A stretch of 64,000 nt of DNA from NCBI GenBank assembly GCA_018907035.1, contig JACCIC010000189.1, positions 912,001 through 976,000 of the forward strand, read 5' to 3'. This document shows, piece by piece, positions 1-11,559 of this stretch (the first letter of the stretch is position 1; the number at the start of each line of letters is the position of its first letter). The DNA is from Sycobia sp. Sy_11. Taxonomy: Eukaryota; Arthropoda; Insecta; Hymenoptera; Epichrysomallidae. The notes under the pieces are model-generated. The model saw only the letters and a program-made list of their open reading frames with translations. It ran no database searches and was not told the DNA's origin. Position numbers and translations under genes: made by a program.

Positions 1-224
1 TGCGTAGTGCAAAAATACTTTCATTCGCGATAGATTCGAGTACACGGACCTTTAATAATCTGTTACATCCAATTTCCAGAAACGACAGGGAACGAACGGA
101 ATGAAAAGTATTGGACGCCCGGTGCATAGATCAAAGCGTCCATGAACATTTAGCCACCGCGGTGTGAGCTATACGTACCTCGATGTATACCGCGAACGTT
201 GCCTTGGAACGAAAGCAGAAGAAG

Positions 225-278
225 CAAAAACCAAAAAAAAACAAAAAAAAACAAAACAAAACAAAACAAACAAAAACC
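225..278. repeat. A-rich tract (AAAAC-type)
   Basis: About 54 bases of A broken by single C residues, roughly (A4-9 C)n, ending abruptly against a CpG-rich stretch that starts near 281. It could be a decayed poly(A) tail or a stiff nucleosome-excluding tract. No upstream retroposon body is recognisable. Confidence 0.85.
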
Positions 279-649
279 ACAACGCGTTCGACGATCTCGT
301 TCGCGAGTACGCGCGGGGAACGATCCACGAGGGAAAACCGCCAGATCGGCCTTCCGTCCCTCCTCGGCGCCGAGCCTCGGCACCCGGGGCAGCGGTGCAA
401 ACCGTAATCCAGACGCGGCCACCGGGCTCGGGCGGGAATCGTTGCCGCTCTCCACGAAGAGCCTCGTGATCCGATGCTCCGTGTTCTCTCGCTCCCTCTT
501 TCTCCCCACTCCCCTCCACGCCATCGCCCCCCGTCTCACCGGCTCTCTTTCCCTCGCGCATAATCGGATCTCCAGCCACGGCTAAGCGCGGGCAACGTCC
601 AGTTAATGCTATGCCTTCTCCCGCTTGTGCGCTTCGGGGGCGCATCAGT

Positions 650-650
<1 letters not shown>

Positions 651-692
<42 letters not shown>
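651..692. repeat. (GA)n microsatellite
   Basis: Nearly pure GA dinucleotide array of about 40 bp inside a GC-rich stretch, ending in an interrupted GCGAGA. Confidence 0.95.
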
Positions 693-974
693 CACTTCTG
701 CCCTGCCGATTTCGCGAATGCACTTGTGTGCGCCGCGCCGCGACGGGACTCGGGCGCGAGGAGAGAAAACGACTCATTGGCAGTAAATTATAGTGGCCCG
801 GGGGGCGGCGAAGGTTCTTTCTCTCTCTTTCCTCGGGAAATCCTCCCGCAAATCGGCCGATCGAGTTCGCGAAACACGTGTACACCCGAGAAATTATATA
901 CGTATCAGCGGTATAGAGGCGCAGTGAAAGAAGGGGAAAAAACACCCGGGAAGGAGGGAAGGGACGCTCGGCTT

Positions 975-1018
975 ACACACACACACTCTCTCTCTCTCTC
1001 TCTCACTCTCTCTCTCTA
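975..1018. repeat. (CA)n-(CT)n compound microsatellite
   Basis: A short CA run switches directly into a CT run with one interruption. Confidence 0.93.
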
Positions 1019-1392
1019 CCTCGCTCTCCTCGCCGGATCTATCGATCTATCTCTCGCCGTCTCCCGCCCGCGCGCTCGCTCGCGCCGAGGCGCAGGTGCA
1101 TTAGCGGTACGGTATTTATATCCTACGTTCGCGATCTGGTAAATCGCGCGCGTTCGCGTTTATAAAGAGGAGAGAAGGGCGTGGACTAATTTCAAAGCCG
1201 TTCCTCATGCGCGCGCGGAATCGCCGATATATGCGTCAGACCGTGTTTTCCTGTTTTTTTCTTTGTCAATGCTCTTTTTCTTCTCTCGTTTTTCGTCGCT
1301 GTCTATTTTTGCTAATTCCCTCGCCGTCCGCTGGGGCTCGGAGGCGCGAACCGAGCATTTACATATTAAATTATCGATCGCGGAACGACGCC

Positions 1393-1393
<1 letters not shown>

Positions 1394-1430
<37 letters not shown>
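1394..1430. repeat. (GA)n microsatellite
   Basis: Pure GA array of about 37 bp. Confidence 0.95.
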
Positions 1431-1434
<4 letters not shown>

Positions 1435-1900
1435 GAGGAAGAAAATTATCTGGCTGTGGGAACAGCGAATACGCCAACGCTTTTACACGGATCCCTTTCT
1501 CAATTAGAAGATAAATATACAAGTATATAAGGGGATTTTTGTTGCCCCGATGCGCACGGCCGAGAAGGCGAGGCCCCTGCCCGAGCCGGGGCCGCGAAGA
1601 TGTTGTTCCGTCTTCATTTAATGGATTTCCTAAATCCTCGCAGCCTGTTTCCCCGGAGCTCCTCTCGTTTTTTTTTTTTAGCGTTCGAAGAGGCTGCTCC
1701 CACTGCTCTCGCCCTCTCGCTCGACGTACATATATAGACAGACACGCAGGCCTAAGTGCGTATTTACACGTAAGGGTCCACGCGGTCGCGTCGAATTAAT
1801 TGATTGCGCGGCGTGTCGATCGGGCTTGCTGAATATTAAGCGGACACGCAGAGGCAGCAACGAGCGGCAGGCCGCTGCGCCTCCCGTGGCTTCGAGGATG

Positions 1901-2390
1901 CGCTGATTCTACTTAAATATATATATATATATGGTTTTTAACGAACGATCAAAATCAACGAGTTTGTCTCAGGCCCGAATTCTTATTCTCGACTACCATA
2001 ATTTAGAAAGATTCGAACATATATTTTTTTTTCTGCGAAGGGCAAGAAAATTTTCAACATTAGATAAATAACGTAAAATTGCCTGCTTTAAAAGACGATA
2101 TACGATAGAGGCTCGATCTCTTCAGCCGAGAACCACAATAATTCCGTGATCCCAAGTTCAATCCTTGATTACTGCCGATTGAAAACAGCACCGTCGTAAG
2201 AATTCTACGCTAAGGTAGCGTAAATAGAGCGACGATCGTTCACGGCAACTAAAAACTCGCATTATTAGATTCGTCTATATCGTCGCGTCGATTAATTTAA
2301 TTAAATCTGCCTCTGTTAACGAAATTTCGAAATTTTTCGCTAAATAACGCACGCTGGATTTCAATGCAAATTACCGTCCCGTCGTTATAT
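1901..2390. other. AT-leaning non-coding stretch
   Basis: Unique sequence with a short (AT)8 run at 1917-1932. No gene, structured RNA or repeat family recognised. Confidence 0.65.
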
Positions 2391-2720
2391 TAACTCCGGG
2401 CAGCCGTATAAATTTCCGGAACAGCCGGCCGGCCGAGCAAAATTAGTTCCCGCCGACGCCGCGTCCTCGCGCGCAGCCTCGCGCCCCGAGGCGCGCGCGC
2501 GCGCGAGCCTTCGGCGAGGCCCGGCCAGAGGCTGCCCGGACACGCACGCTCACGCAGCCGCGCCGAGGGGCGCAAAAATCGCGCGGTCGGCTCGTCCCTG
2601 TTCCGTACGCGATAAATAATTCAAGCAAAGGAGGCTGGCTAATGGCCGGGCCGTGGGGCGAAGGGGTGAGGCGGCCCCGAAGGGGTTATAGGTTAGACGG
2701 CTACCGTTTATCGGTACGGG
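2391..2720. other. GC-rich CpG island-like block
   Basis: Strongly CpG-rich block containing alternating CG runs around 2495-2510. Open frames on the minus strand exist only because stop codons are rare at this composition. No coding or promoter call can be supported from sequence alone. Confidence 0.65.
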
Positions 2721-2826
2721 GACACTTTTCCGCCGATGCTTCTCGCATGAGAGAAACAACGACGGAGGAAAGTCGCGCACTTATATGTATATATTCGCTC
2801 GGCTCGATTAAACTCGCCGCGCACGC

Positions 2827-2827
<1 letters not shown>

Positions 2828-2869
<42 letters not shown>

Positions 2870-2878
2870 CACACACAC
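2828..2878. repeat. (TA)n-(CA)n compound microsatellite
   Basis: About 38 bp of TA followed directly by a short CA run. Confidence 0.97.
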
Positions 2879-3019
2879 GTTCAGATATATCGCCTCGCCG
2901 GATGGTGCGCGCGACATTGCTCCTCCCTCGCCCTAAGTGTGATTCGCTGTACCGAGGCGGAAAGCGAAATCGGAAGGCCATTAAGATGCGCGCGCCGCAG
3001 CCGGGGAGCTCGGCAAGAG

Positions 3020-3120
3020 CGAGGAGTGAAGAAGCAGAAGAAGAAGCAGAAGAAGAAGAAGAAGAAGGAGGAGGAGGAGGAGGAGGAGGAGGAGGAGGAG
3101 GAGATGGAGGAAGAGGAGAA
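3020..3120 (+). repeat. (GAA)n/(GGA)n polypurine tract
   Basis: About 100 bp of almost uninterrupted purine on the plus strand, first GAA/CAG-rich, then pure GAA, then pure GGA, ending in GGAAGAGGAGAAA. Frames read as Glu or Gly repeats (plus) and Pro or Ser repeats (minus) and are not evidence of a protein. Such mirror-like purine tracts can form intramolecular triplexes. Confidence 0.95.
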
Positions 3121-3420
3121 ACTGTACCGTTAAACATCTTTATGGGGGGGATTTTTTTGCCCCTCAGCTCCGAAGAGCCACTTTAAATTTTTTTCAATCG
3201 GGGGTGGAAGTTTCGACGAGCGCGCGCTCGCGTTCCTTTGGTTTATCGCGCTGATTATACCGCGCCGAGTTTTTAGTTTTAAATGCGTCATTAGACAGAG
3301 CGGGACGAGGGGGACGGGGGGTGGAGTGGTTGGGTTGACTGGGTAGGGCGAGAGACGCCGTTACAGATTGGACGTGGTGCCATATAGTGCCGGCTTTTAA
3401 TTGACACGGTCGCGTTGCCG

Positions 3421-3422
<2 letters not shown>
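3121..3422. other. Mixed non-coding stretch
   Basis: Contains oligo-G runs at 3144-3150 and 3311-3320 and a purine-rich segment at 3298-3345. No gene recognised. Confidence 0.6.

Positions 3423-3470
<48 letters not shown>
3423..3470. repeat. (AT)n microsatellite
   Basis: Pure AT array of about 48 bp. Confidence 0.97.
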
Positions 3471-3472
<2 letters not shown>

Positions 3473-4240
3473 TACCTATTAAAGGAGAAAATACCACACG
3501 CCTATATAAATGTAGAGATTCTCGAAGAATTTTTGTTTCATCAAATGTTGCTACGACACGAGTCGGTGCTTTTAGCGGCTTCCTTGCGCTGCTGGGCGAG
3601 CAAAAGCGGCGCCGGCAAAAAGTCAACGCTGCGTACCCACTGATTTTCAGTAGAAACCATATATAGAACAACGACGCTGTGATATAACAACGGATTATGG
3701 GGAATTTTCCGAAAGTCGTAAAGTTTGTCTTGGGCATCCTATTTATGCCCTATACGGACACGCGCGACGATCTCGCCGACTCCTTCATCGCGGCGCGCAT
3801 TCTTCGCAGCCCCGATCGGCATTTCGTCCGCAACGCGGCAGTGATTGTCGCGGCGAATTCGACGGATTAACGAGAAATTTTAGAAATATTTCTGAACAGG
3901 TTCTACGGTATAATTTATAATGTAGACGTTTTTCGGCAGCTCCTCGATTTTTTCGTAACAGACCATTTTCATGCATCGGTAAGATGAAATATTCGTAAAT
4001 CGTATGATTTTTTTTTGCTCGTGTCAATGACAGTCAGGAAAAGGAAATGGTTTACAAGCCATATAAGCACTTTGGCGAGGGAAGAGATTTTTTTTTCAAT
4101 TTCAAATTTTTCTAGGAATGATTTTCAGAGAGGCGGGATTGTAATTGTCCGAACCCGCGTGAATTTAAGGTGCTCGAGTGTATTCGATCGATTCGCTTAA
4201 GGCGGCGAAAAAACCCAACGATCAAGTGTTTTTGTTTTAT
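3471..4240. other. Mixed non-coding stretch
   Basis: Unique sequence of intermediate composition. Open frames of up to 148 codons overlap the preceding (AT)n array or lack any recognisable domain. No feature called. Confidence 0.6.
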
Positions 4241-4969
4241 ATTCTGATACAATGGAAGGGTCCCCTGCAGTCTTAATTTATTAATTAGCTGTTTGTGAAA
4301 ATTATAATATATATATCTCTATTTACATTTTATTATATAATAGTTAGAGTCAATAAAATAGAAAAATAAAACAACTGCATCGTTTTGGCAGTTTTCCTCA
4401 GGAATACTACACGTATAACAATTATCGAGATCTTACTTAAAGCAATAAATCGAACAAACTAATAGTTATGAATAGGTTTTTCAGAGTGCTTCACTCACGT
4501 ATATGACATAAATAATGAAACAATGCAAACGTGCAAACAGTGAAATAGGCTAATAGGAAGGGGCATCTAGTTACGGTACACCTGTAAGAATAAGTTTATA
4601 GGTATTATTACAATAGTTTCGTGCGAATGGCATATAACAATTGTCTATTTTTATAAAAAGAAATAGCACGTATCTGTATACTATAGATCAAATGATATTT
4701 TGTATTTGTATAAGTATAATTTAATACTATTGTTAAAACTTCATACGTTTATTCCAAATATCACTAATCATTAGAGGTTCTTACGTATGCATTAAGAAAT
4801 ACTATCATTAAGATTCTTATTACTTTTAGCCGTTCTTTCTGTTATTCTATATAACAGATAATTTTATACTAAAAAGAGCTCAAATTTCTTCGGAGTTATT
4901 TTCGGAGAATTTTCGGAGTTATTTTCGGAGTTATACTATATACCAATTAATGTGCATAGTTTTTTCAGG

Positions 4970-4973
<4 letters not shown>
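4241..4973. other. AT-rich block, microsatellite-poor
   Basis: AT-rich unique sequence with almost no CpG. Apart from the 12-bp minisatellite at its 3' end, no gene or repeat family was recognised. Confidence 0.7.
4887..4934 (+). repeat. 12-bp minisatellite, four units
   Basis: Four head-to-tail units of TTTTCGGAGTTA with point variation (the second unit is one base shorter and reads GAGAA instead of GAGTTA). It is a small local duplication in otherwise unique AT-rich DNA. Confidence 0.88.

Positions 4974-5012
<39 letters not shown>
4974..5012. repeat. (TA)n microsatellite
   Basis: About 39 bp of TA, degrading 3' into TACATGTATG. Confidence 0.96.
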
Positions 5013-5020
<8 letters not shown>

Positions 5021-5290
5021 CACATATATATTCATGCTACAAATAGTATATAATTTGCATTGTTATAAATTACAAATTATCTTACCGACCGATGCGAATC
5101 TGTTCTGTTGACCAGGTAACGCACGGTGCGCAAACAGTTTGCCCCTGCCTTAAATATAGACATTATATTATTATCGCGTTATAAAAATTTAAATGATCAG
5201 ATAAAATTTTTCATTTCAAATCAAAGATAAAAGTCACCGAGTGCAGGGCCATTATAACGATCTACGGGCTCGTAAATTTCAATAAATCAA

Positions 5291-5292
<2 letters not shown>
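5013..5292. other. AT-rich spacer between two (TA)n arrays
   Basis: Unique AT-rich sequence. Nothing recognised. Confidence 0.6.

Positions 5293-5346
<54 letters not shown>
5293..5346. repeat. (TA)n microsatellite
   Basis: Pure TA array of about 54 bp, among the longest in the window. Confidence 0.97.
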
Positions 5347-5348
<2 letters not shown>

Positions 5349-6094
5349 AGACAACCGCGGTATATAACTATAACGGAGATAAATGTACAGCCACGTGTAT
5401 AGCTGCACCGGTCTCCCTTTCAAAAACGCGGCCGCAGAGACCCCGAGCCCAGAGTTGAGCGAATAATCATCAGATTGGTCCGCCTGTATATACATATATA
5501 TATGTATGTAATATATAGTCTATTTGTGAATGCGTGGCATCATTTGGGTTTTTATCGCGCACGCTGGTGCACGATCTTCGACAGCATAAGCATGTGCGTC
5601 TCATGTATATACATATATATACACCAGTGCACGCGCGATCGCGAGCTCTGCACCTTGCGCAAAGTTCCCCATACGTACGAGATTCCGCGAGCTCGTAATA
5701 CAATCGAGGAGATTCGCGTTGCTTGCTACGTATACACGTGCATGTACACCGACATAGAAAAAGAAAGAAAAAAAAAGAAAGAAAAACCAAAAAAAAAGTC
5801 ACAGAACCGCGACGGGGACAATGTGGCGCACCGCCTCGCGCGTGTATTATTGTATGTATATAAACGGGGAAACGCGCGGCTCGCCGCCGCCGCCGCTTTC
5901 GTCGAAAGCCCGATGGCAAACGAAAAAAAGGGCGGGGGAGGGGGCAGGGGGGGGAGAAAGAAGCAGCGCGCCGCTTATATATCGTGCGAACAATGGGCCC
6001 GCGAGGTGGCGGCGTCGGGCCTCGCGCGAGTTTCGCAAGAGCTGCTACCTCGCGTGCCGCGCGGGATTCCGCGTGGGTTTAGGGAAGTGAGCCC

Positions 6095-6144
6095 CCCCCC
6101 TCTCTCTCTCTCTTACTCTCTCACTGTCTCTCTCTCTCTCTCTG
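6095..6144. repeat. (CT)n microsatellite, interrupted
   Basis: CT array of about 50 bp broken by TTA, ACT and GTC interruptions, following a C9-type run. Confidence 0.92.
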
Positions 6145-7027
6145 TATATGTGGAGCGGTCGGCGTGCGCGAGCGCATAATTGATGGGGGATCGGCTCCTC
6201 TTTCCCTGAATCGGCATAAAGGAGGCGGTTTATTCAAATTGCATTCTATATATATATATAGCGTAGAGGTGTTATTCAAGCTGTTTTTCAATTCCGCGCG
6301 CAGGAGCTTCGTATACTATAAGGTTGATATATTAATTGTACATCTACGCCACGGATGAGAATACGGAATTGTGCCGCTTTTTCTTTTAAGGCCGAGAGTA
6401 AAGGCTCGATTCAATTCGACTTCGTTTTTTCCCCCAGGCCTTTGCTCGATAAATGTCCCGAGGTCTGTTTCAATTTAGACTACGAGTAATACTTTAGGCT
6501 CGAACAAATTTCTCGATCGTTGCTACTGCTGAAAGAGTGCGAACGGCATGCGCAAGAAAAACAAATGGGGCGAGCGTCCCGAGCGCTTTTCCGACACGCG
6601 AACTCAACGAACTGCCACGACAGTTCGGCTGGAAATGTCGAAACAGTTGGCGCGCGAATCGAGCAAAATCTCCAGCGTCCGGGTGAAATTTCCAATGTTC
6701 CGCCGCGTTACGCAGTGTTGAATTTCGGCATTTCGAACGCCAATGCAGAGAGTGTCCTGGCGCCGGATCGCTGACCATAAAAAAAAAAAAGAAACTACGT
6801 TCGCCCCATGCCGGTATACTCCCGCGGCGAGACGCAGGAATTCCTAATTGTTTTACGCGGTCCTTAAACCGGAAGAGAGGTGAAAATGTCATTCTCGCGA
6901 GCGTATAGATCTCGCACGATTTTCCGACCCCCCGACGCCATCAGCAATCGGCGTAAATACCCGCGCTCGATCGCTCGTCGTCAACATTACTTTCGCCTGC
7001 GAGACCGACTCCAAAAGGCAGTCGAGG

Positions 7028-7054
7028 GTGAGAGAGAGAGAGAGAGAGAGAGTG
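7028..7054. repeat. (GA)n microsatellite
   Basis: Short pure GA array. Confidence 0.92.
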
Positions 7055-7201
7055 AGAGCAGGACTGAGAGGAGGAGCGGGCTTAATCGGCATCCTTAAAA
7101 CCCGGCGCTCGCGTGTCGACAATGAAGTGGGGGGGAGGGGGGGTAGAGATCGCCTCGCGCATTTACGCGTCGGACGAAAGAGCACGCGGTATATATGTCC
7201 A

Positions 7202-7238
7202 TACACACACACGCACACACACACATATATATACACAC
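7202..7238. repeat. (CA)n-(TA)n compound repeat
   Basis: CA run with one CG interruption, then a short TA run, then CACACC. It is an alternating purine-pyrimidine segment. Confidence 0.9.
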
Positions 7239-7318
7239 CGCGGTGGAATGCGTCCACGTACACTTTCTCTCGGCGTGCCGACGATGACGATCGCTCGCGA
7301 GAAATCGACAGAGACGTG

Positions 7319-7338
7319 ACGCGCGCGCGCGCGCGCGC
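7319..7338. repeat. (CG)n run
   Basis: Twenty bases of strictly alternating G and C, a sequence type able to adopt Z-DNA. Confidence 0.93.
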
Positions 7339-7760
7339 TACCCGACCGCGAGGGGCGTACCGCAATAGGCGCCAAGGGGGCCGACCGCTGCTGCAGCGAT
7401 CGGCGCGGACGACAAAAGGTGCGCGCGTAATCGATGAACCTGCCGCGGAGCGGATATTCGAGAGCGATCCGGGTAGACGATTATTTCTCGCGCGGGCCGC
7501 GCTCGGGACGAGGCACATAGCGGGGCATAAAGCTCGAGCCGAAAACTTTCTCCCCTCCCCTCCCCCCCCCCTCCACGTCCTCCTGCCTCCCACCTGTGCG
7601 CGGGACCGCGCGCGAGGCCCGTAACGAAAGTGAAAGAAAGGGAAAAGAAAAAAAAAAACAAGACAAAAAAGAAAGACAGAGGTGCGCGATTCCCGGCGGT
7701 TCTCGTCGGTATATATATATATATCGCCGACGCTCGGCTGCCATTCGTCTTGCCCTCCGA

Positions 7761-8160
7761 GCTCTAGGATAATAAGTCGTCCGGCGAAATAAGCGATGAC
7801 AAGCTCGTTGAAAAATTGAGACGTAACGTATTGACCCGTTGAATTTTTTTACAACCTGTATACAGAATTTTTTTATACACATATTTGTATGTATATCTAT
7901 ATAAACTTTAGTACCGATATTCCGAATCGCATTACCTTGATGATTATAGTTTGAAATTTTTAAAGAAGCTTCGATTTTATTTTTTATTTTATCAATGATT
8001 AACTGTTAGGTATCGATACATTTCGAATTTTTTCCGATTCAATTACTTTTTTACGCTGTTCTCGTTCCATAAATTAGAGATCGTTAAGAAGTTGGATAAA
8101 CGGCCTCGCATCAGCGGCAGGGGCAGTTTTGAAATTCAAATGAAGCGATGGCTTTTTTTA
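7761..8160. other. AT-rich block
   Basis: Unique AT-rich sequence. No gene or repeat recognised. Confidence 0.65.
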
Positions 8161-9591
8161 CGCTTTAGAAAATTGTATCACACAGTTAGACCGGCCAATC
8201 ACGGAATTGCGAACAAATCCGAGATCGCCATTATAGATTGTTAAAGGAAACCGCGGAGCTGACCGTCGCTGGCGGTGTTCGTTCGCGCTTTTCCCTCCCC
8301 TCCCCGTCCTCGTTCGCTTATATATAGAGCGCGCGTATGGAAAACAAAAGGGGGGGGGGTTGACGGGAGGACAGAAGTGAGAGGGTGGACTGATCGTGAC
8401 AAACGCCGTCCGCATACGCTTAAAAGGATCGATCGCGCAGGTGCCGGGGCGCGCGGTGTACGAGGAAAAATCCAGATAGCATCGCCTATAATTCATAGAT
8501 ACGCGCGAGCGATTGCAGTGGCGTGTGGGTGCGTGCTCCCCGCTCTACACCCACGCGGGCTTCGCTCGCCGTATCTCCGCTCGGGGGATTTTCTACGCGC
8601 GAGAGCAAAACGAGATTTTTTCGATTTTGTTCTTTCCCCCCCCCCTCTCTCTCTCTCTAATATCTCTGTACTCGCGTACCATCTATGCAATCGTCAATTC
8701 GACGGTCCGAGCGAGGATTATTAATTACGTATGCGCGCCGCAGACGTCCCGGGCAGATTTGAATCGAACGTAAGATCTCGCTGGCCGATTGCGCCGGTAC
8801 AATGGGCCCGAAAGGTCAGAGGCCGAGTCAAGCTCTAATCGAGCGTAACGCAATGGAGGCGCAGGCGATACGCTGCGGCAGCGAATGAATTTTTCCATTC
8901 GTACGGTGGCGTTCATTGTTGGCGCGGGCTTTCGTGAATTTCGGGGATTTGTCGCGTTCGTAACGGTTATCGCGCCTCCACTGCATTTCTCGCGTCGAAA
9001 GTTCACCAGTATCGTATACTTTTTCTACAAAATAGCCGACTGTCGGTAATAAGAATTTTTGAGTGGAGGATAGAAAAGCGTGAAATTAAAATTAAGACGA
9101 AGAGCGAGCCATTATAATTCTTGCATTTTTAGCGCGATAATCAGTAATGACGATTTCTACGAGTAACTTATTAAAAAAATTAATTGAAGCAATTATCATG
9201 AAAACAATGGCAATCGCAGATGACGAATTAACGATTCTCTAAAAATATATCTGATCGAGCACGCACGTAGCTTTGTACGAACATCCCACGTCATCGAGCG
9301 TAATAGCAGTGCGCACCCGTCTGCGCATTTTCCACCTCGGACTTTTTGCATCCTGTCGGTCAATTCGCCCGTTTCGCCGTACTTACGCGGGGAGTCCGTT
9401 CGATTGTGCATCATCGAGCTGGGAAGGCCGGGGATGCATTTCTTTCGAAGCGGGCGTCAAATTCTAATTAACGAACAACGCCGAGCGAACGTTGGAAGGA
9501 TAATAACGAGCGCTCGTGGGCAGAGTTCATAATTCTCGCGGGGCCGAGGGGGGTGGGGGAGCGGGTATAAGTACAATCGACGACGACGCTT

Positions 9592-9594
<3 letters not shown>
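8161..9594. other. GC-leaning block with one inverted repeat
   Basis: CpG-rich sequence with a G10 run near 8350, a C/CT run at 8637-8659 and the foldback at 8840-8992. AT content rises between 9000 and 9260. No gene recognised. The minus-strand frame over 8725-9006 covers the foldback and resembles no known family. Confidence 0.6.
8840..8992. repeat. Imperfect inverted repeat (foldback)
   Basis: The arm GCAATGGAGGCGC (8850-8862) is matched by its reverse complement at 8972-8984 with 12 of 13 pairs. CGAG at 8840-8843 can pair with CTCG at 8989-8992 beyond an internal loop. The inner sequence contains a small hairpin (GAATG ... CATTC). It may be a decayed miniature inverted-repeat element or chance. 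Confidence 0.45.
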
Positions 9595-9646
<52 letters not shown>

Positions 9647-9647
9647 G
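9595..9647. repeat. (AT)n microsatellite
   Basis: AT array of about 46 bp ending in GTATATG. It is the first of a pair, with the second array about 190 bp downstream. Confidence 0.96.
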
Positions 9648-9827
9648 CAGGCGCGAGCCGTGAATATGCTGTCGAAAAGGACGATTGTTCGAGCCTATAT
9701 ATACGGTGTAACTCGGCCATAAAGTTTCGCACACGCGCCGTTCGCGGCGAGGCGCGCGCGGGCAATAGGTATAATATGAGCTTGACAACCCAATAAGGTT
9801 CAACTTCGCTAACCCCCGGCTCCACGG

Positions 9828-9830
<3 letters not shown>
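9648..9830. other. Spacer between paired (AT)n arrays
   Basis: Unique CpG-containing sequence holding GGCCATAAA at 9715-9723 (a Caudal/Abd-B-like word) followed by GTTTC. The 13-mer GCCATAAAGTTTC recurs at 46842-46854. Confidence 0.6.

Positions 9831-9884
<54 letters not shown>
9831..9884. repeat. (AT)n microsatellite
   Basis: Pure AT array of 54 bp, the second of the pair with 9595-9647. Confidence 0.97.
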
Positions 9885-9887
<3 letters not shown>

Positions 9888-10010
9888 GCATACGAAAATA
9901 CGGGACCGCGGCGATTTATAATCCTATAACTTATTGTTCTATCGCGGGCCGTTTAATGATTATTATTCGAACGGGCACCCCGTGTGCGCGCGCGCGCCCT
10001 CGCGCTGAAT

Positions 10011-10145
10011 TATTTCAGATGCATATTGATAGCTGATTAAAAAGTGAAAGCCCATTTTAAGTGCTTTCGGCGTGACAAGTGCGCCACCGTTGATTTATTG
10101 CCGATGGCAAAACTTTAGTAATGCGTAAATCACGCGAATGAGTTT

Positions 10146-10178
<33 letters not shown>

Positions 10179-11220
10179 TTGCTTTGTTTTTTTTTTTTGA
10201 ACGTTTTCTTTGTCGTATTCATTCTTTCGTTCGTCGTCTCGATATTATATTGACGTTTTTCTTCTCTGATTTTTTTTCTGCCGCTGCCTGACAAAGTGCG
10301 GGTTTTATAGGAAACGTGGCGCCCTCCCGACTTTTATATACTGCTTAGTAATTGAGAATGGGCTGGTTTGACGATCGTTATTATGCAACAAGTTTTTCAG
10401 GCAGCTATGTGCCGAGTAACCCAATGCCTGTTTACTGTAATAATTTTTTCTTTTTTTTTTTTTTTTTTAATGCGAAAATAATTTGAAAATCCTCTGTTGT
10501 TTTACATTTAATTGTATAGGATGCAAAAATATCGTAATTTTGATGAATTTTAATGGTCATTCGAGCTAATACATAAACATGTTTTGTCTTAATTCCGAGA
10601 TAAAACTTCTGGTGGAAATGATGGCCATTTTTAGATGAAGAAATCGACAGTTTAATGTTTATAACTATACCCAAGATTCGCCATTTACTTTATTGTCCAC
10701 GTTTCCTAACTAAGTGGCACGTGGCTTCGTATCTGTTTGTAATAATTGCACCAACACCAAGTAGCGAAGATGCCGCATTAATTGAGCATTAATAATGAAT
10801 AGAAATATGTCTGATAAGTTTGATTTTACTGTCCCATTTTTGGCCATCACCTCGACCTTAGCAATTCTCGTTTCTGATTAATTGGAGTCAATATTAAAAA
10901 CGAATATAGAAATCTTAAATAACTCCACTAATCGGCTAATTGGCATTATTTAAGTACTTTCGTGCAAACACGTTTTTGTGCACTCCAATTGCCACAAGAA
11001 AAATCATCTACTTGTTTTGAACCAAGACGACGTTGTTTAATTTCAGTGGACTCTTCTTCCATCAAGTAAATACTTCCCTCGTTTAAGAGGACACCTTCTC
11101 AATATGAGAAAATAATTCAATCGTTACAAAATAACAAAATATTTACTTGGTAAGAGACATTTTTATTCAGTGCACGATTTGATTTTCAACGCAGTTGAAA
11201 TTGTTGAGATTTCTATCGAA
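10011..11220. other. AT-rich block
   Basis: Unique AT-rich sequence with a TTTC array near its 5' end, T runs at 10189-10198 and 10446-10469, and TTTATTG at 10092. No coding or RNA gene recognised. Confidence 0.68.
10144..10178. repeat. (TTTC)n tetranucleotide array
   Basis: About eight uninterrupted TTTC units. Confidence 0.94.
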
Positions 11221-11508
11221 TAAAATGGATGAAGACTTTTCGGATCGTCAACGACGCATGCACGCCGCACGTGATATTGCATTTCTCCCATCCTCGTCTA
11301 CCGTGCTGCCCGAATCGTCCAACCACAAAGATGGAAAATAATACAAGCACGGTCTTTATCCAATGGTTACATTTCCAGAACCTCTGGACAACCCTTACGG
11401 AAACAGATGAAATCACTCTCATTGCACAGGCGCGTATACGCGCTATCCTCTTGTCCTCGCGGGAGCAACGGAAGATAAAGCTAGAAACATGTAATACGCG
11501 TATATGTT

Positions 11509-11510
<2 letters not shown>

Positions 11511-11557
<47 letters not shown>
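11511..11557. repeat. (TA)n microsatellite
   Basis: About 47 bp of TA. Confidence 0.97.

Positions 11558-11559
<2 letters not shown>

Larger units (their letters stand above)
1..1900. other. GC-leaning non-coding stretch, no gene
   Basis: CpG-rich sequence broken by an A-rich tract and three GA/CT arrays (listed separately). Open frames here read as Ser-Leu or Arg-Glu runs across the CT/GA arrays and I do not accept any as coding. No RNA gene or transposon recognised. Confidence 0.7.
5347..7760. other. GC-rich, microsatellite-dense block
   Basis: CpG-rich region with A-rich tracts (5757-5801 and 7622-7675), a CT array, a GA array, a CA/TA compound array, a CG run and many G runs. GCATAAA words occur at 6214-6220 and 7525-7531. 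The 234-codon frames on either strand traverse these repeats and show no protein domain. Confidence 0.65.

Noticed and set aside
169..945. 258-codon minus-strand open frame
   Set aside because: Contains the GA/CT array as Leu-Ser repeats and the A-rich tract as Phe-rich sequence. Equivalent open frames exist on the opposite strand.
2902..3186. Glu/Gly-rich or Pro-rich 'protein' at the GAA/GGA tract
   Set aside because: Pure translation of a purine microsatellite in every frame.
5475..6179. 234-codon plus-strand open frame
   Set aside because: Low-complexity Lys, Gly and Ser-Leu stretches from A-rich, G-rich and CT repeats. No domain.
8751..8772. T-loop-like GTTCGATTC on the minus strand, as in a tRNA
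   Set aside because: The flanking bases do not form a T stem, and no acceptor, D or anticodon arms can be placed.
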